This document shows, piece by piece, positions 17,601 through 24,505 of a stretch of DNA of 63,867 nt; positions within the stretch are counted from its first letter, which is position 1; every line of letters starts with the position of its first letter. The stretch spans positions 1 through 63,867 of the forward strand of contig NZ_LGHK01000215.1 of assembly GCF_001908235.1 (NCBI RefSeq), in the 5' to 3' direction. The notes under the pieces were generated by a model. The model made no database searches. It was not told the DNA's origin and saw only the letters and a list, made by a program, of their open reading frames with translations. The position numbers and the translations under genes are program-made. This stretch comes from Bradyrhizobium sp. NAS96.2 (GTDB taxonomy: Bacteria; Pseudomonadota; Alphaproteobacteria; Rhizobiales; Xanthobacteraceae).

Positions 17601-18206
17601 GAAGGCTGGGAAGCGCCGGCGCTGACGTCGCTGTCGAAGGCGCCGATCCCCTGGAGCGAGGACGAGCTGTACGCCTATCTGCGCACCGGCGAGTCCCGCC
17701 TGCACGGCGTCGCCGCGGGGCCGATGGCGCCGATCGTGCAGGAGCTCGCCGCGCTGCCCGATCAGGACATCCGCGCGATGGCCGTCTACCTCGCCTCGTT
17801 CAACGAGACCGCCGACCGGCCTGCCCACGATGCCATTGCTGCGAAACTCGAGGCTAGCACCGTAGTGACCACGGCCGCCTCGGCGGGCGCGCGGATCTAT
17901 CAAGGCGCCTGCGCGGTCTGCCATGAGGTCGGCGGCCCGCCGCTGTTCGGCAGCCGGCCGTCGCTGGCGCTGAACAGCAACCTCCATAGCGACGCGCCAG
18001 ACAATCTGATCCAGGTCGTCCTGCACGGCATCGCCAAGCCGGCGGTGACCGACCTCGGCTACATGCCGGCCTTCAAGGACAGCATGACCGACGGCCAGAT
18101 CGCCGAGCTCGCCTCCTTCCTCCGCGGCCAGTTTGCCCCCGGCAAGCCGGCCTGGACCGATGTCGCCGCCACGGTCGGCCGTATACGGCAGACCATAGCG
18201 CGCTGA
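14664..18206 (+). CDS. nicB: Nicotinate dehydrogenase large subunit: molybdopterin domain fused to tri-haem cytochrome c
   Basis: 1180 residues. Residues 1 to about 720 form the molybdopterin-binding hydroxylase domain of the xanthine dehydrogenase/aldehyde oxidase superfamily (NGHVDLGTGIRTALGQIVAEE, LGVGESASVPSAAAIANAIYD). A membrane-spanning stretch follows at about 754-778, then three cytochrome c domains with haem sites near residues 809 (CAVCH), 955 (CSACH) and 1083 (CAVCH). This matches the layout of P. putida NicB, which sends electrons through its haems to the respiratory chain instead of NAD(P). So the first step here needs a terminal oxidase. Confidence 0.92.
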   Translation: MADARSPEQRKRGSLSVVRPAVLGAEGAFETFITVTADGSVNAYNGHVDLGTGIRTALGQIVAEELDVSFARVVVILGDTAVVPNQGATIASETIQITAIPLRKAAAQARHFLLTRASERLELPVDQLMIEDGLIRGHDNRSVTYGELIADETIRLELADDVAVKEVSAYSVVGKSVPRVDLPAKATGELVYVHDVRVPGMLHGRVVRPPYAGVDAGPFVGTSLIAVDEASVRDVPGLIAVVRIGDFVGVVAEREENAIKAAAQLKVSWKPGPALTDLSDIEQALRANSSTPRQLIDKGDVDAAIKAAAKPMQRTYVWPYQMHGSIGPSCAVADYSEGAMRVWSGTQNPHILRGDLALLIQRPESEIDVIRMEAAGCYGRNCADDVSADALLLSRAVGRPVRVQLTREQEHAWEPKGTAQLMDVNGGLNADGSVAGYDFATRYPSNGAPTLALLLTGRIAPTPDVFEMGDRTAIPPYDYENMRVVANDMPPIVRASWFRGVSALPNTFAHESYIDELAAEAEVDPIEYRLRYLKDQRAIDLVNAVAERAGWTPRPVRQEPEADGDIVRGRGFAYALYVHSKFPGYGAAWSAWIADVAVNKATGDVSVTRVVAGQDSGLMINPDGVRHQIEGNVIQSTSRALMEEVSFERGAVTAREWGAYPIIKFPELPKIDVLMLPRQDQPPLGVGESASVPSAAAIANAIYDATGVRFRELPFTPERILKGLRGEQPAAAAPLPPPAQTTDLSRWQNPFAKRGGVLAGIAALCAAAIGIGAAVLPWRAIAPIARPDASVYSAATIARGKELAALGACAVCHTSEHGIANAGGRPLETPFGTIYTTNITPDVDTGIGAWSYPAFERAMREGIHRDGRHLYPAFPYTHFAKTDDADLQALYAYLMAQAPVRAETPANALAFPFNLRPLLAGWNALFHQPHPFEPDPSKSAIWNRGAYLIEGLGHCSACHSPRNALGAEQQRAYLAGGFAEGWEAPALTSLSKAPIPWSEDELYAYLRTGESRLHGVAAGPMAPIVQELAALPDQDIRAMAVYLASFNETADRPAHDAIAAKLEASTVVTTAASAGARIYQGACAVCHEVGGPPLFGSRPSLALNSNLHSDAPDNLIQVVLHGIAKPAVTDLGYMPAFKDSMTDGQIAELASFLRGQFAPGKPAWTDVAATVGRIRQTIAR
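18178..18189. promoter_or_regulatory. GTATAC palindrome near the end of nicB
   Basis: GCCGTATACGGC lies within the last codons of nicB and about 80 bp before the pncB ATG. It shares only the GTATAC core with operators 1-3; the AAACG flanks are missing, so it may be a chance occurrence. Confidence 0.25.
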
Positions 18207-18217
18207 CCTGCCATGTT

Positions 18218-18239
18218 CCGCCCGATACCCACTGGGCGG
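18218..18239. terminator. Hairpin between nicB and pncB
   Basis: CCGCCC (18218-18223) pairs with GGGCGG (18234-18239) across a 10-base loop. No T-run follows, so it is a weak terminator or attenuator candidate. Confidence 0.35.
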
Positions 18240-18267
18240 GCGCCGCGGGGCAGGCTAAGGTTCCCAC

Positions 18268-19572
18268 ATGACCGTGACAGATATCGCGACCCGGACCTAT
18301 AACCACGGCTGGCGGCTCGACCCGATCGTGCGCAGCCTGCTGGACACCGATTTCTACAAGCTGTTGATGCAGCAGATGATCCGGGAATCCTATCCGGACA
18401 CCCGCACGACCTTTTCGGTGATCAACCGCTCGACCCATATCCGGCTCGCCGAGGTCATCGACGAGGGTGAGCTGCGCGCCCAGCTCGACCACGCCCGCAC
18501 CATCCGCTTTTCCAAGAAGGAACTGATCTGGCTCGCCGGTAACACATTCTATGGCAAGACCCAGATGTTCTCACCCGATTTCATCAACTGGCTCTCGACC
18601 TTCCGCCTGCCCGAGTACGAGCTGCACAAGGTCGACGGCCAGTATGAGCTGCATTTCCACGGGCCGTGGACCCACACCACGATGTGGGAGATCCCGGCGC
18701 TCGCGATCCTCAACGAGCTGCGCTCGCGCGCGGCGACCAAGACCTACGGCCGCTTCGCGCTCGACGTGCTCTACGCCCGCGCCAAGGCCAAGCTGTGGAC
18801 CAAGGTCGAGCGGCTGCGCAAGCTCGACGGTCTGCGGCTGTCCGATTTCGGCACGCGCCGCCGTCATGGCTTCCTGTGGCAGCGCTGGTGCGTCGAGGCG
18901 GTGAAGGAAGGCCTCGGTTCCTCCTTCACCGGAACGTCGAACGTGCTGCTCGCGATGGACAACGATCTCGAGGCGATCGGCACCAACGCGCATGAGCTGC
19001 CGATGGTGGCTGCTGCGCTCGCCAATTCCGACGAGGAATTGCGCTGGGCGCCCTATCAGATCCTCGATCAATGGCGTCATGCCTATGGCGGCAACCTCCT
19101 GATCGCCCTGCCCGACGCCTTCGGCACCAAGCCGTTCCTGCGCGACGCGCCGGACTGGGTCGCCGACTGGACCGGCTTCCGGCCCGACAGCGCACCGCCG
19201 ATCACCGCCGGCGAAGAGATCATCAAATGGTGGAAGCAGAAAGGCCGCGATCCCAAGGAGAAGCTGCTGGTGTTCTCGGACGCGATGGATGTCGGCTCGA
19301 TCGAGGAGACGTTCCATCACTTCAAGGGGCGTGTCCGCGTCAGCTTCGGCTGGGGCACCAACCTCACCAATGACTTCATCGGCTGCGCGCCCGACGGCTC
19401 CGCCGAACTCGACCCGATCTCGATCGTCTGCAAGGTGACGTCGGTCGACGGACGCCCGGCCGTAAAACTCTCCGACAATCCGGAGAAGGCGACCGGCATT
19501 CCCACAGAGGTCGAGCGCTATTTGCGCGTGTTCGGCAATGTCGGCCGCGTTCGCACCGCAGTTCACGTATAG
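18268..19572 (+). CDS. pncB: Nicotinate phosphoribosyltransferase
   Basis: Converts nicotinate and PRPP to nicotinate mononucleotide, the salvage route to NAD. 434 residues, normal for bacterial PncB. The N-terminal LLDTDFYKLLMQQMI, the central GFLWQRWCVEAVKEGLGSSFTGTSN and the phosphate-binding VSFGWGTNLTND are diagnostic. It lies 61 bp after nicB on the same strand, separated by a small hairpin. Salvage and breakdown enzymes for the same substrate thus sit side by side. Confidence 0.95.
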   Translation: MTVTDIATRTYNHGWRLDPIVRSLLDTDFYKLLMQQMIRESYPDTRTTFSVINRSTHIRLAEVIDEGELRAQLDHARTIRFSKKELIWLAGNTFYGKTQMFSPDFINWLSTFRLPEYELHKVDGQYELHFHGPWTHTTMWEIPALAILNELRSRAATKTYGRFALDVLYARAKAKLWTKVERLRKLDGLRLSDFGTRRRHGFLWQRWCVEAVKEGLGSSFTGTSNVLLAMDNDLEAIGTNAHELPMVAAALANSDEELRWAPYQILDQWRHAYGGNLLIALPDAFGTKPFLRDAPDWVADWTGFRPDSAPPITAGEEIIKWWKQKGRDPKEKLLVFSDAMDVGSIEETFHHFKGRVRVSFGWGTNLTNDFIGCAPDGSAELDPISIVCKVTSVDGRPAVKLSDNPEKATGIPTEVERYLRVFGNVGRVRTAVHV

Positions 19573-19617
19573 ACCTGCAGACCAAATATCCTCATCGACT
19601 GACCTGACGAGTTTCGC

Positions 19618-20913
19618 ATGCCCGCACCAAAGCCGCCTGCCTTCGAAACCCTGAGCCTGCATGCCGGCCAGCGCCCCGATCCCGCAACCGGCGCACGCGC
19701 CGTGCCGATCTACCAGACCACGTCCTACGTCTTCCAGGACGCCGACCATGCCGCGGCGCTGTTCAACCTCGAACGCGCCGGACATATCTACACCCGCATC
19801 TCCAATCCGACGACGGCAGTGCTGGAGGAGCGTATCGCCGCACTCGAATGCGGTGTCGGCGCGATCTGCACCGCCAGCGGCATGGCCGCGATGCATCTTG
19901 CGATCGCAACCCTGCTCAACGCCGGCGACCATATCGTCGCCTCCGCTTCGCTCTATGGCGGCACCATCAATTTGCTGGCGCACACGCTGCCGCGGTTCGG
20001 CATCACCACGACCTTCGTGAAGCCGCGCGCGCTCGATGAATTCCGTGCCGCAATCAAGCCGAATACAAAACTCGTGATCGGCGAGACCATCGGCAATCCC
20101 GGCCTCGAAGTGCTCGATATCCCCGCGGTGGCGCAGATCGCGCATGATGCGAAGATCCCGCTTCTGATCGACAACACCTTCGCGACGCCCTATCTGAGCC
20201 AGCCGATCGAGCTCGGCGCCGACATCACGATGAATTCGGCGACCAAATGGATGGGCGGCCACGGCATCGCGATCGGCGGCGTCATCGTCGACGGCGGCCG
20301 GTTCGATTGGCGCGCCTCCGGCAAATTCCCGCAGCTGACCGAGCCCTATGCCGGCTATCACGGCATCGTCTTCGACGAGCAGTTCGGCAAGACCGCCTTC
20401 ATCATGCGCGCCCGCACCGAGGGCCTGCGCGATTTCGGCGCCTGCCTGTCGCCGACCAACGCATTCCAGCTGCTGCAGGGCATCGAGACGCTCGGCGTCC
20501 GGATGGACCGCCACGTCAGCAACACCAACGCGGTGCTGGGAGCCCTCGCCGCGAACAAGGCGGTCGACTGGGTGCTGCATCCGGCGCTGGAGACGCATCC
20601 CGACTACGCGCTGGCGAAGAAGCTCTTGCCGCGCGGCGCCGGCTCGATCATCAGCTTCGGCATCAAGGGCGGCCGCGCCGCCGGCAAGAAGTTCATCGAG
20701 TCCTTGAAGCTGATCAGCCATCTCGCCAATGTCGGCGACGCCAAGACGCTGGTGATCCACCCCGCCAGCACCACCCATCAGCAGATGGATGCCGAACAGC
20801 TGAAGGCCGCCGGCATCGGCGAGGAGCTGGTGCGGCTGTCGGTCGGCATCGAAACCGCTGACGATATCATCGATGATCTCGGCCAGGCGCTGCGCGCCTC
20901 GCAAAGGACTTAA
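19618..20913 (+). CDS. metY: O-acetylhomoserine (thiol)-lyase/sulfhydrylase
   Basis: PLP-dependent Cys/Met metabolism enzyme that makes homocysteine from O-acetyl- or O-succinylhomoserine and sulfide. 431 residues. AVPIYQTTSYVFQDADHAAALF and YTRISNPTTAVLEERIAALE near the N-terminus are typical of MetY; the PLP lysine is K210 in NSATKWMGGHG, and VGDAKTLVIHPASTTH lies near the end. Starts 45 bp after pncB. The next gene starts 5 bases after its stop, so they are cotranscribed. Confidence 0.92.
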   Translation: MPAPKPPAFETLSLHAGQRPDPATGARAVPIYQTTSYVFQDADHAAALFNLERAGHIYTRISNPTTAVLEERIAALECGVGAICTASGMAAMHLAIATLLNAGDHIVASASLYGGTINLLAHTLPRFGITTTFVKPRALDEFRAAIKPNTKLVIGETIGNPGLEVLDIPAVAQIAHDAKIPLLIDNTFATPYLSQPIELGADITMNSATKWMGGHGIAIGGVIVDGGRFDWRASGKFPQLTEPYAGYHGIVFDEQFGKTAFIMRARTEGLRDFGACLSPTNAFQLLQGIETLGVRMDRHVSNTNAVLGALAANKAVDWVLHPALETHPDYALAKKLLPRGAGSIISFGIKGGRAAGKKFIESLKLISHLANVGDAKTLVIHPASTTHQQMDAEQLKAAGIGEELVRLSVGIETADDIIDDLGQALRASQRT

Positions 20914-20918
20914 GCGCC

Positions 20919-21698
20919 ATGCAGCTTTCAGTGAACGGGGCAGACACCTTCATCGCCACCGGCGGCAAGCCGTTCGACGCATCGCTGCCGGCGGTCGTGA
21001 TGATCCACGGCGCCGGCTTCGACTCTTCCACCTGGGCGCTGCACAGCCGCTGGTTCGCCCATCACGGTTTCGCGGTGCTGGCGCCCGATCTGCCCGGCCA
21101 CGGCCGCTCCGCCGGCAAGCCGCTGCCGACCATCGCCGAGATGGCCGACTGGATCGCCGCGCTGATCGCGGCCGCCGGCGCAGCGAAGGCCCGGCTGATC
21201 GGGCACTCGATGGGATCGCTGATCGCGATCGAGACCTCGGCGCGCCATCCCGACAAGGTCTCGGGCCTGGCGCTGATCGGCACCGCCGCGACCATGACGG
21301 TCGGCCCCGATCTGCTGAAGGCCGCCGAAGCAAATGACGTCGCCGCGATCGACATGGTCTCGATCTGGGGCCTCGGCTTCAAGGCCGAGCTCGGCGGCAG
21401 CCTCGCGCCGGGCCTGTGGATGCACCAGGGCGCGCAGCGGGTGCTGCAGGAGGCCAAGCCCGGCGTGCTCTACAACGACCTCAACGCCTGCAACGCCTAC
21501 CAGAACGCGCTCACGGCGGCTGCCGCGGTCAAGGTGCCCGCGACCTTCATCCTCGGTGAGCGCGACATGATGACGCCCGCCAAGGCCGGCAAGGCCCTCG
21601 CCGCCGCGACGCCGAACGCCCGTACCGTCGTGCTGCCGGGTGCCGGCCACATGATGATGGTCGAACAGCCCGACGAGCTGCTGGCGGCTCTGCGGTAG
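20919..21698 (+). CDS. Alpha/beta-fold hydrolase
   Basis: 259-residue soluble hydrolase. The oxyanion motif HGAGFDSSTWALH, nucleophile Ser98 in GHSMGS, acid in GERDMMTPAK and histidine in PGAGHMMMVEQ make a complete triad. Coupled closely to metY. A role on an acylated homoserine or thioester product is possible, but substrate cannot be predicted. Confidence 0.85.
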   Translation: MQLSVNGADTFIATGGKPFDASLPAVVMIHGAGFDSSTWALHSRWFAHHGFAVLAPDLPGHGRSAGKPLPTIAEMADWIAALIAAAGAAKARLIGHSMGSLIAIETSARHPDKVSGLALIGTAATMTVGPDLLKAAEANDVAAIDMVSIWGLGFKAELGGSLAPGLWMHQGAQRVLQEAKPGVLYNDLNACNAYQNALTAAAAVKVPATFILGERDMMTPAKAGKALAAATPNARTVVLPGAGHMMMVEQPDELLAALR

Positions 21699-21720
21699 CG
21701 CCGTCGCAAACTCCTCATCC

Positions 21721-21772
21721 CTTCTCCCCTCATGTCCGCCGTAGCCTTGGCGAAGGCGGATGTGGGAGAAGG
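21721..21772. repeat. Inverted repeat element, family E, left copy
   Basis: Core 21731-21762 (CATGTCCGCCGTAGCC...GAAGGCGGATG). The exact reverse complement of this 32-bp core is found at 28271-28302. The outer bases (TCTCCCCT ... GGGAGAAGG) also pair, so each copy can fold by itself. Confidence 0.75.
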
Positions 21773-22289
21773 TGGCGCGCAGCGAGCTCCCCCAAAATAT
21801 CGAAAACAACCCCATGCAAAGTAGCCGGGCGCCCGCCGGCACTCGAACAAGCAACTTGACGCGTCGGGCAAATCAGCGATATCTTCTATTATTCCGAAAT
21901 CTCGCGAACGCCCCGGCGCCTACGCAACGGCGTCCCCGGCCGTCGCGATTGCGGCCGAAAATTCTCACCCACCATGCCATTGCAAGGGCGACTTGGCGGG
22001 TAAGCACTCGATCCGTATCAATGACCAATGACGGGTCGTGTTCCGGTGGACCGACGCAGGTCCGGAGGACGTGGAATAATCGACTATCACTGGCCAGGCC
22101 GTGTACTCATAGATCGAGGCGGCTCAGATCATGCGCGTTGGATGTCTGCTGTGGCCCCAACAGGAGCACGAAAGCGGACATTGCCGTAAGTCCGAGAGGC
22201 GCCACAAGCAGCGATTCAAGCCAGTCGAGAGGGGAATTAGCTTGCCTTGTTTTCAGTCCTTTTGCACTCTCAAGCAAGGAGGCCGATGC
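21773..22289. other. Non-coding stretch
   Basis: About 520 bp with lower GC than its surroundings. Open frames exist but lack a convincing start, codon pattern or recognisable domain. A good ribosome site (AAGGAGG) appears only at the end, in front of the small secreted protein. Presumably it holds that gene's promoter. Confidence 0.4.
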
Positions 22290-22553
22290 ATGAAGATAAT
22301 GACCGTCGCGTGCGCTCTCGGAGCGGCCTTGTTGCTGGGTAACCTCGGGACGTCTGGTGCTGAAGCACGGACGCGAAGGGAACTAAGAAGGATTGTTATC
22401 CCGACGCCCGTGATAAGGCCAACGCCGTGGGATTATTACATTGTTCCACGATATCGCTATCGCCCTGAAGACGACCGGGTCGATCCCTACGGCCCGCCCC
22501 TGGTGTCGTCGTGGCGCCTCTATGAGGCGTGGCGGTGGCCATACTGGTGGTGA
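22290..22553 (+). CDS. Small secreted protein of unknown function
   Basis: 87 residues. A Sec signal peptide (MKIMTVACALGAALLLGNLGTSGAEA) is followed by a short basic stretch and an aromatic/proline-rich tail (VIPTPVIRPTPWDYYIVPRYRYRP ... WRWPYWW). ATG at 22290 has AAGGAGG just upstream; the frame extends further upstream but without a signal peptide. No domain recognised. The tail of Trp, Tyr, Arg and Pro could be a membrane- or polymer-interacting region. Confidence 0.72.
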   Translation: MKIMTVACALGAALLLGNLGTSGAEARTRRELRRIVIPTPVIRPTPWDYYIVPRYRYRPEDDRVDPYGPPLVSSWRLYEAWRWPYWW

Positions 22554-22611
22554 GCAGCGAAAGCGCGATGAGATTAAGTCGAATCGTGATCACGCTTTAG
22601 CTTCTTGTTGA

Positions 22612-22656
22612 GCATGATCTTTTCGGAAAACCGCTTCGCACTTTTCCGGATCATGC
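22612..22656. repeat. Hairpin repeat (family F)
   Basis: GCATGATC at one end and GATCATGC at the other, with TTTTCGG/CCG words inside: a strong stem-loop of about 45 bp. It lies one base from the VOC gene stop, between two converging genes, where it may end transcription from both sides. Very similar dispersed elements are common in Bradyrhizobium genomes. Confidence 0.65.
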
Positions 22657-22657
22657 A

Positions 22658-23557
22658 TCAGCGCTTCGTCTTGTGAAGCACCATCCTGCCCTTTGAAGCA
22701 ATGCCACCCCAGCTGGCAGACCAACCGATTTCCGAGGTGGAGGGGCGTTCGGTGCGGGTCTGATCCCAAGTGCCCTGCAACGCAAACAGGGCGCCCTGGG
22801 GATCGGCACATCGAACGATCCAGCAACCACCGGGCAACTCGATCGGACCCTGGAGGACCCGGCCTCCGCCAGCATGAACGCGCTTGGCGGCCGTGCCGAT
22901 GTCGTCAACATTGAAGTAGTAGAGCCAACAGGGCTGCGATACGCTCGGAAGCTTGGTGAGCATGCCGCCGATCGTCTGCCCTCCCGCCGAAAACAATTCA
23001 TACACGTCTGCCGGATCGGCTGCAGCATGGGCCTTCTGCCAGCCAAGAAGCTCGCCGTAAAATGCAAAGATCTTGCTCCGGTCTTCAGCCAGCAACTCAT
23101 GCCAGCCCACGCGCCCGGGCTCGTCCAATCCGCCAGGTTGCCGTTGGCCATATGTCAGTCCAGTGACCAGCGCAAACGTCGCGCCTTGCGGATCGGCGAC
23201 CACTGAAATTCGACCGATATTGCTGTCGGTCGGCGATACCAGGATGGCGCCGCCAAGACGGCGGATCTGCGCGGCCTTCGCATCCATGTCATCGACGGCG
23301 ACGTAGCCGACCCATCTCGGCGTTGCGCCCAATCGCAGCCCCTCTTCGGGGAGCTCCATGAGCCCAACCACCGGCGCGTCGCCCGCAGCGAGCACCGTAT
23401 AGGCGAGCTCCGGCGTCGACGCATCTTTCGTCGCCCAGCCAACGACCTTGCCATAGAAGGCGGCTGCCGCCCGCAGGTCCGTCGTCAGGAGTTCATACCA
23501 GGCGAAGCGTCCGGGCTGATCGACCAAGTTAATTTCCCTGTGCAAGCGGGCCGGCAA
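22658..23557 (-). CDS. VOC (glyoxalase/bleomycin-resistance) family protein with two domains
   Basis: 299 residues made of two vicinal-oxygen-chelate modules: about 15-135 (GRFAWYELLTTDLRAAAAFYGKVVGW ... DPQGATFALV) and about 143-265 (GRVGWHELLAEDRSKIFAFYGELLGW ... DPQGALFALQ). The repeat shows internal duplication. Such proteins are metal enzymes or resistance/binding proteins; the substrate cannot be told. It is divergent from the LAP precursor. A self-protection role against the LAP, as VOC proteins can bind thiazole antibiotics such as bleomycin, is speculative. Confidence 0.86.
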   Translation of the reverse strand: MPARLHREINLVDQPGRFAWYELLTTDLRAAAAFYGKVVGWATKDASTPELAYTVLAAGDAPVVGLMELPEEGLRLGATPRWVGYVAVDDMDAKAAQIRRLGGAILVSPTDSNIGRISVVADPQGATFALVTGLTYGQRQPGGLDEPGRVGWHELLAEDRSKIFAFYGELLGWQKAHAAADPADVYELFSAGGQTIGGMLTKLPSVSQPCWLYYFNVDDIGTAAKRVHAGGGRVLQGPIELPGGCWIVRCADPQGALFALQGTWDQTRTERPSTSEIGWSASWGGIASKGRMVLHKTKR

Positions 23558-23677
23558 TTGCGCACCGCATCAAACCGCACCCGTCGCCATCCGCTCGTGG
23601 GCGTGGATATTAGGTGCCATCGATGAAATTGCGCGATATTGTTCATGAAGATGAACGCAAGCTAGCCTCATTACATT

Positions 23678-23707
23678 TCGTGTATCCCTAAATCGTGTAT
23701 CCCTAAA
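23678..23707. repeat. 15-bp tandem duplication upstream of LAP precursor
   Basis: TCGTGTATCCCTAAA occurs twice without a gap (23678-23692, 23693-23707), ending 75 bp before the precursor ATG in an AT-rich stretch. A direct repeat here could be a binding site for an activator. Confidence 0.6.
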
Positions 23708-23782
23708 TCTTGCCTGCCTTGTTGGCTCGGCGTAGGATTGCGCCTTACGGAGATCCTTCTTCCAACTTTGGAGGATGCGGCC

Positions 23783-24256
23783 ATGCAGCGGGTGAAGCAA
23801 GCTTCGAAAAAGAAGCGAATGACCAAAGCCGCGATGCCGGCGCTGGGAGTAGCCGGTCTAACCTTTTCGCTGGCGGGAAGTGCATCGGCTTCGGCCGTAC
23901 CGACCGGCGACGTTCAACACAGGCCGAGCTTCGCGCCCGGCCAGGTGACCGCGCTCAGCGAGGAAGAACTGGCCGACGTCAGCCTCGCCACCTTCCACCT
24001 CAATCTCATCGACCATGGAAGCGTCGCGGGCGGTGTGCTGCTCGCGCGGGGATGCGGTGGTTGTCATGGCTGCGGAGGCGCCAGAGGTTGCGGAGGCTGC
24101 AGAGGCTGCGGCGGATGTAGAGCGTGCAGAGGTTGCCGCTGCGGCGTCGGTTGCGGTGGATGTGGCGGCTGCGGCGTCGGCTGGATCGGGATAGGCGTGC
24201 CATGGGTGACATGCGCAGGGTGCTGTGCATCGTGGGGCCGCTGCCGCTGGTGCTAG
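23783..24256 (+). CDS. Cysteine-rich LAP/TOMM precursor peptide
   Basis: Predicted substrate of the YcaO/SagB enzymes next door; its cysteines would become thiazol(in)es. 157 residues. Residues 1-13 are basic, 14-38 form a hydrophobic stretch ending SASASA, like a signal peptide; 52-70 (GQVTALSEEELADVSLATF) resembles a RiPP leader; VAGG at 81-84 may be a double-glycine cleavage site. Residues 91-157 hold 18 Cys, mainly in Gly-Cys-Gly-Gly-Cys arrays like microcin B17, with Arg in between, then GWIGIGVPW and a Cys-rich end. GGAGG lies before the ATG. A metallothionein-like role is the alternative, but the adjacent modification enzymes argue against it. Confidence 0.85.
   Translation: MQRVKQASKKKRMTKAAMPALGVAGLTFSLAGSASASAVPTGDVQHRPSFAPGQVTALSEEELADVSLATFHLNLIDHGSVAGGVLLARGCGGCHGCGGARGCGGCRGCGGCRACRGCRCGVGCGGCGGCGVGWIGIGVPWVTCAGCCASWGRCRWC
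24049..24178 (+). repeat. Codon-level repeats within the precursor core
   Basis: Units of the type GGTTGCGGAGGCTGCAGA recur with small changes, encoding (R)GCGGC modules. The array could lengthen or shorten by slippage, changing the number of heterocyclisable residues. Confidence 0.6.
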
Positions 24257-24301
24257 GAAGCAGCGCTCCCTGATTATGCATCGACACGTCGCGATTTCAT
24301 T

Positions 24302-24332
24302 GGCCGGGCCCGCGAACGACCCGGCCATTTTC
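24302..24332 (+). terminator. Intrinsic terminator/attenuator after the precursor gene
   Basis: GGCCGGG (24302-24308) pairs perfectly with CCCGGCC (24320-24326) and is followed by ATTTTCTT. It lies 46 bp after the precursor stop and 174 bp before the YcaO gene, so most transcripts would encode precursor only, with read-through for the enzymes. Confidence 0.7.
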
Positions 24333-24505
24333 TTGCTGTCGTTGCGACCTTTACCGCGCCTGGCCGGCCAGCTTGCCGATGGCGGGCGAGTGTGATCCAA
24401 CTTATTCGAAGAATAGTCGAGCTCGGCGCACAAGTTGAGCGGGACTGTGGTTTGCCGAGCGTCGGCAACCGGCAGTGACGGGAACAGGATCGGCGTGCTG
24501 ACCCG

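Noticed and set aside
15834..18026. A 730-codon open frame on the minus strand
   Set aside because: It is antisense to nicB; no recognisable domain.
18571..20904. A 777-codon open frame on the minus strand
   Set aside because: It is antisense to pncB and metY, both of which are unmistakable; composition is that of a shadow frame.
21773..22289. Upstream extension of the small secreted protein to 22131 or a separate small gene
   Set aside because: No ribosome site or coding pattern is seen; the signal peptide and AAGGAGG support the start at 22290.
24049..24178. Core repeats as a collagen-like or glycine-rich structural protein
   Set aside because: No Gly-X-Y periodicity with Pro; the high Cys content and context fit a LAP core better.
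23783..24256. Cysteine-rich protein read as a metallothionein
   Set aside because: Cys are spaced by Gly rather than in the mixed CxC/CxxC pattern with Lys typical of metallothioneins, there is a leader-like region, and YcaO and SagB genes follow directly.
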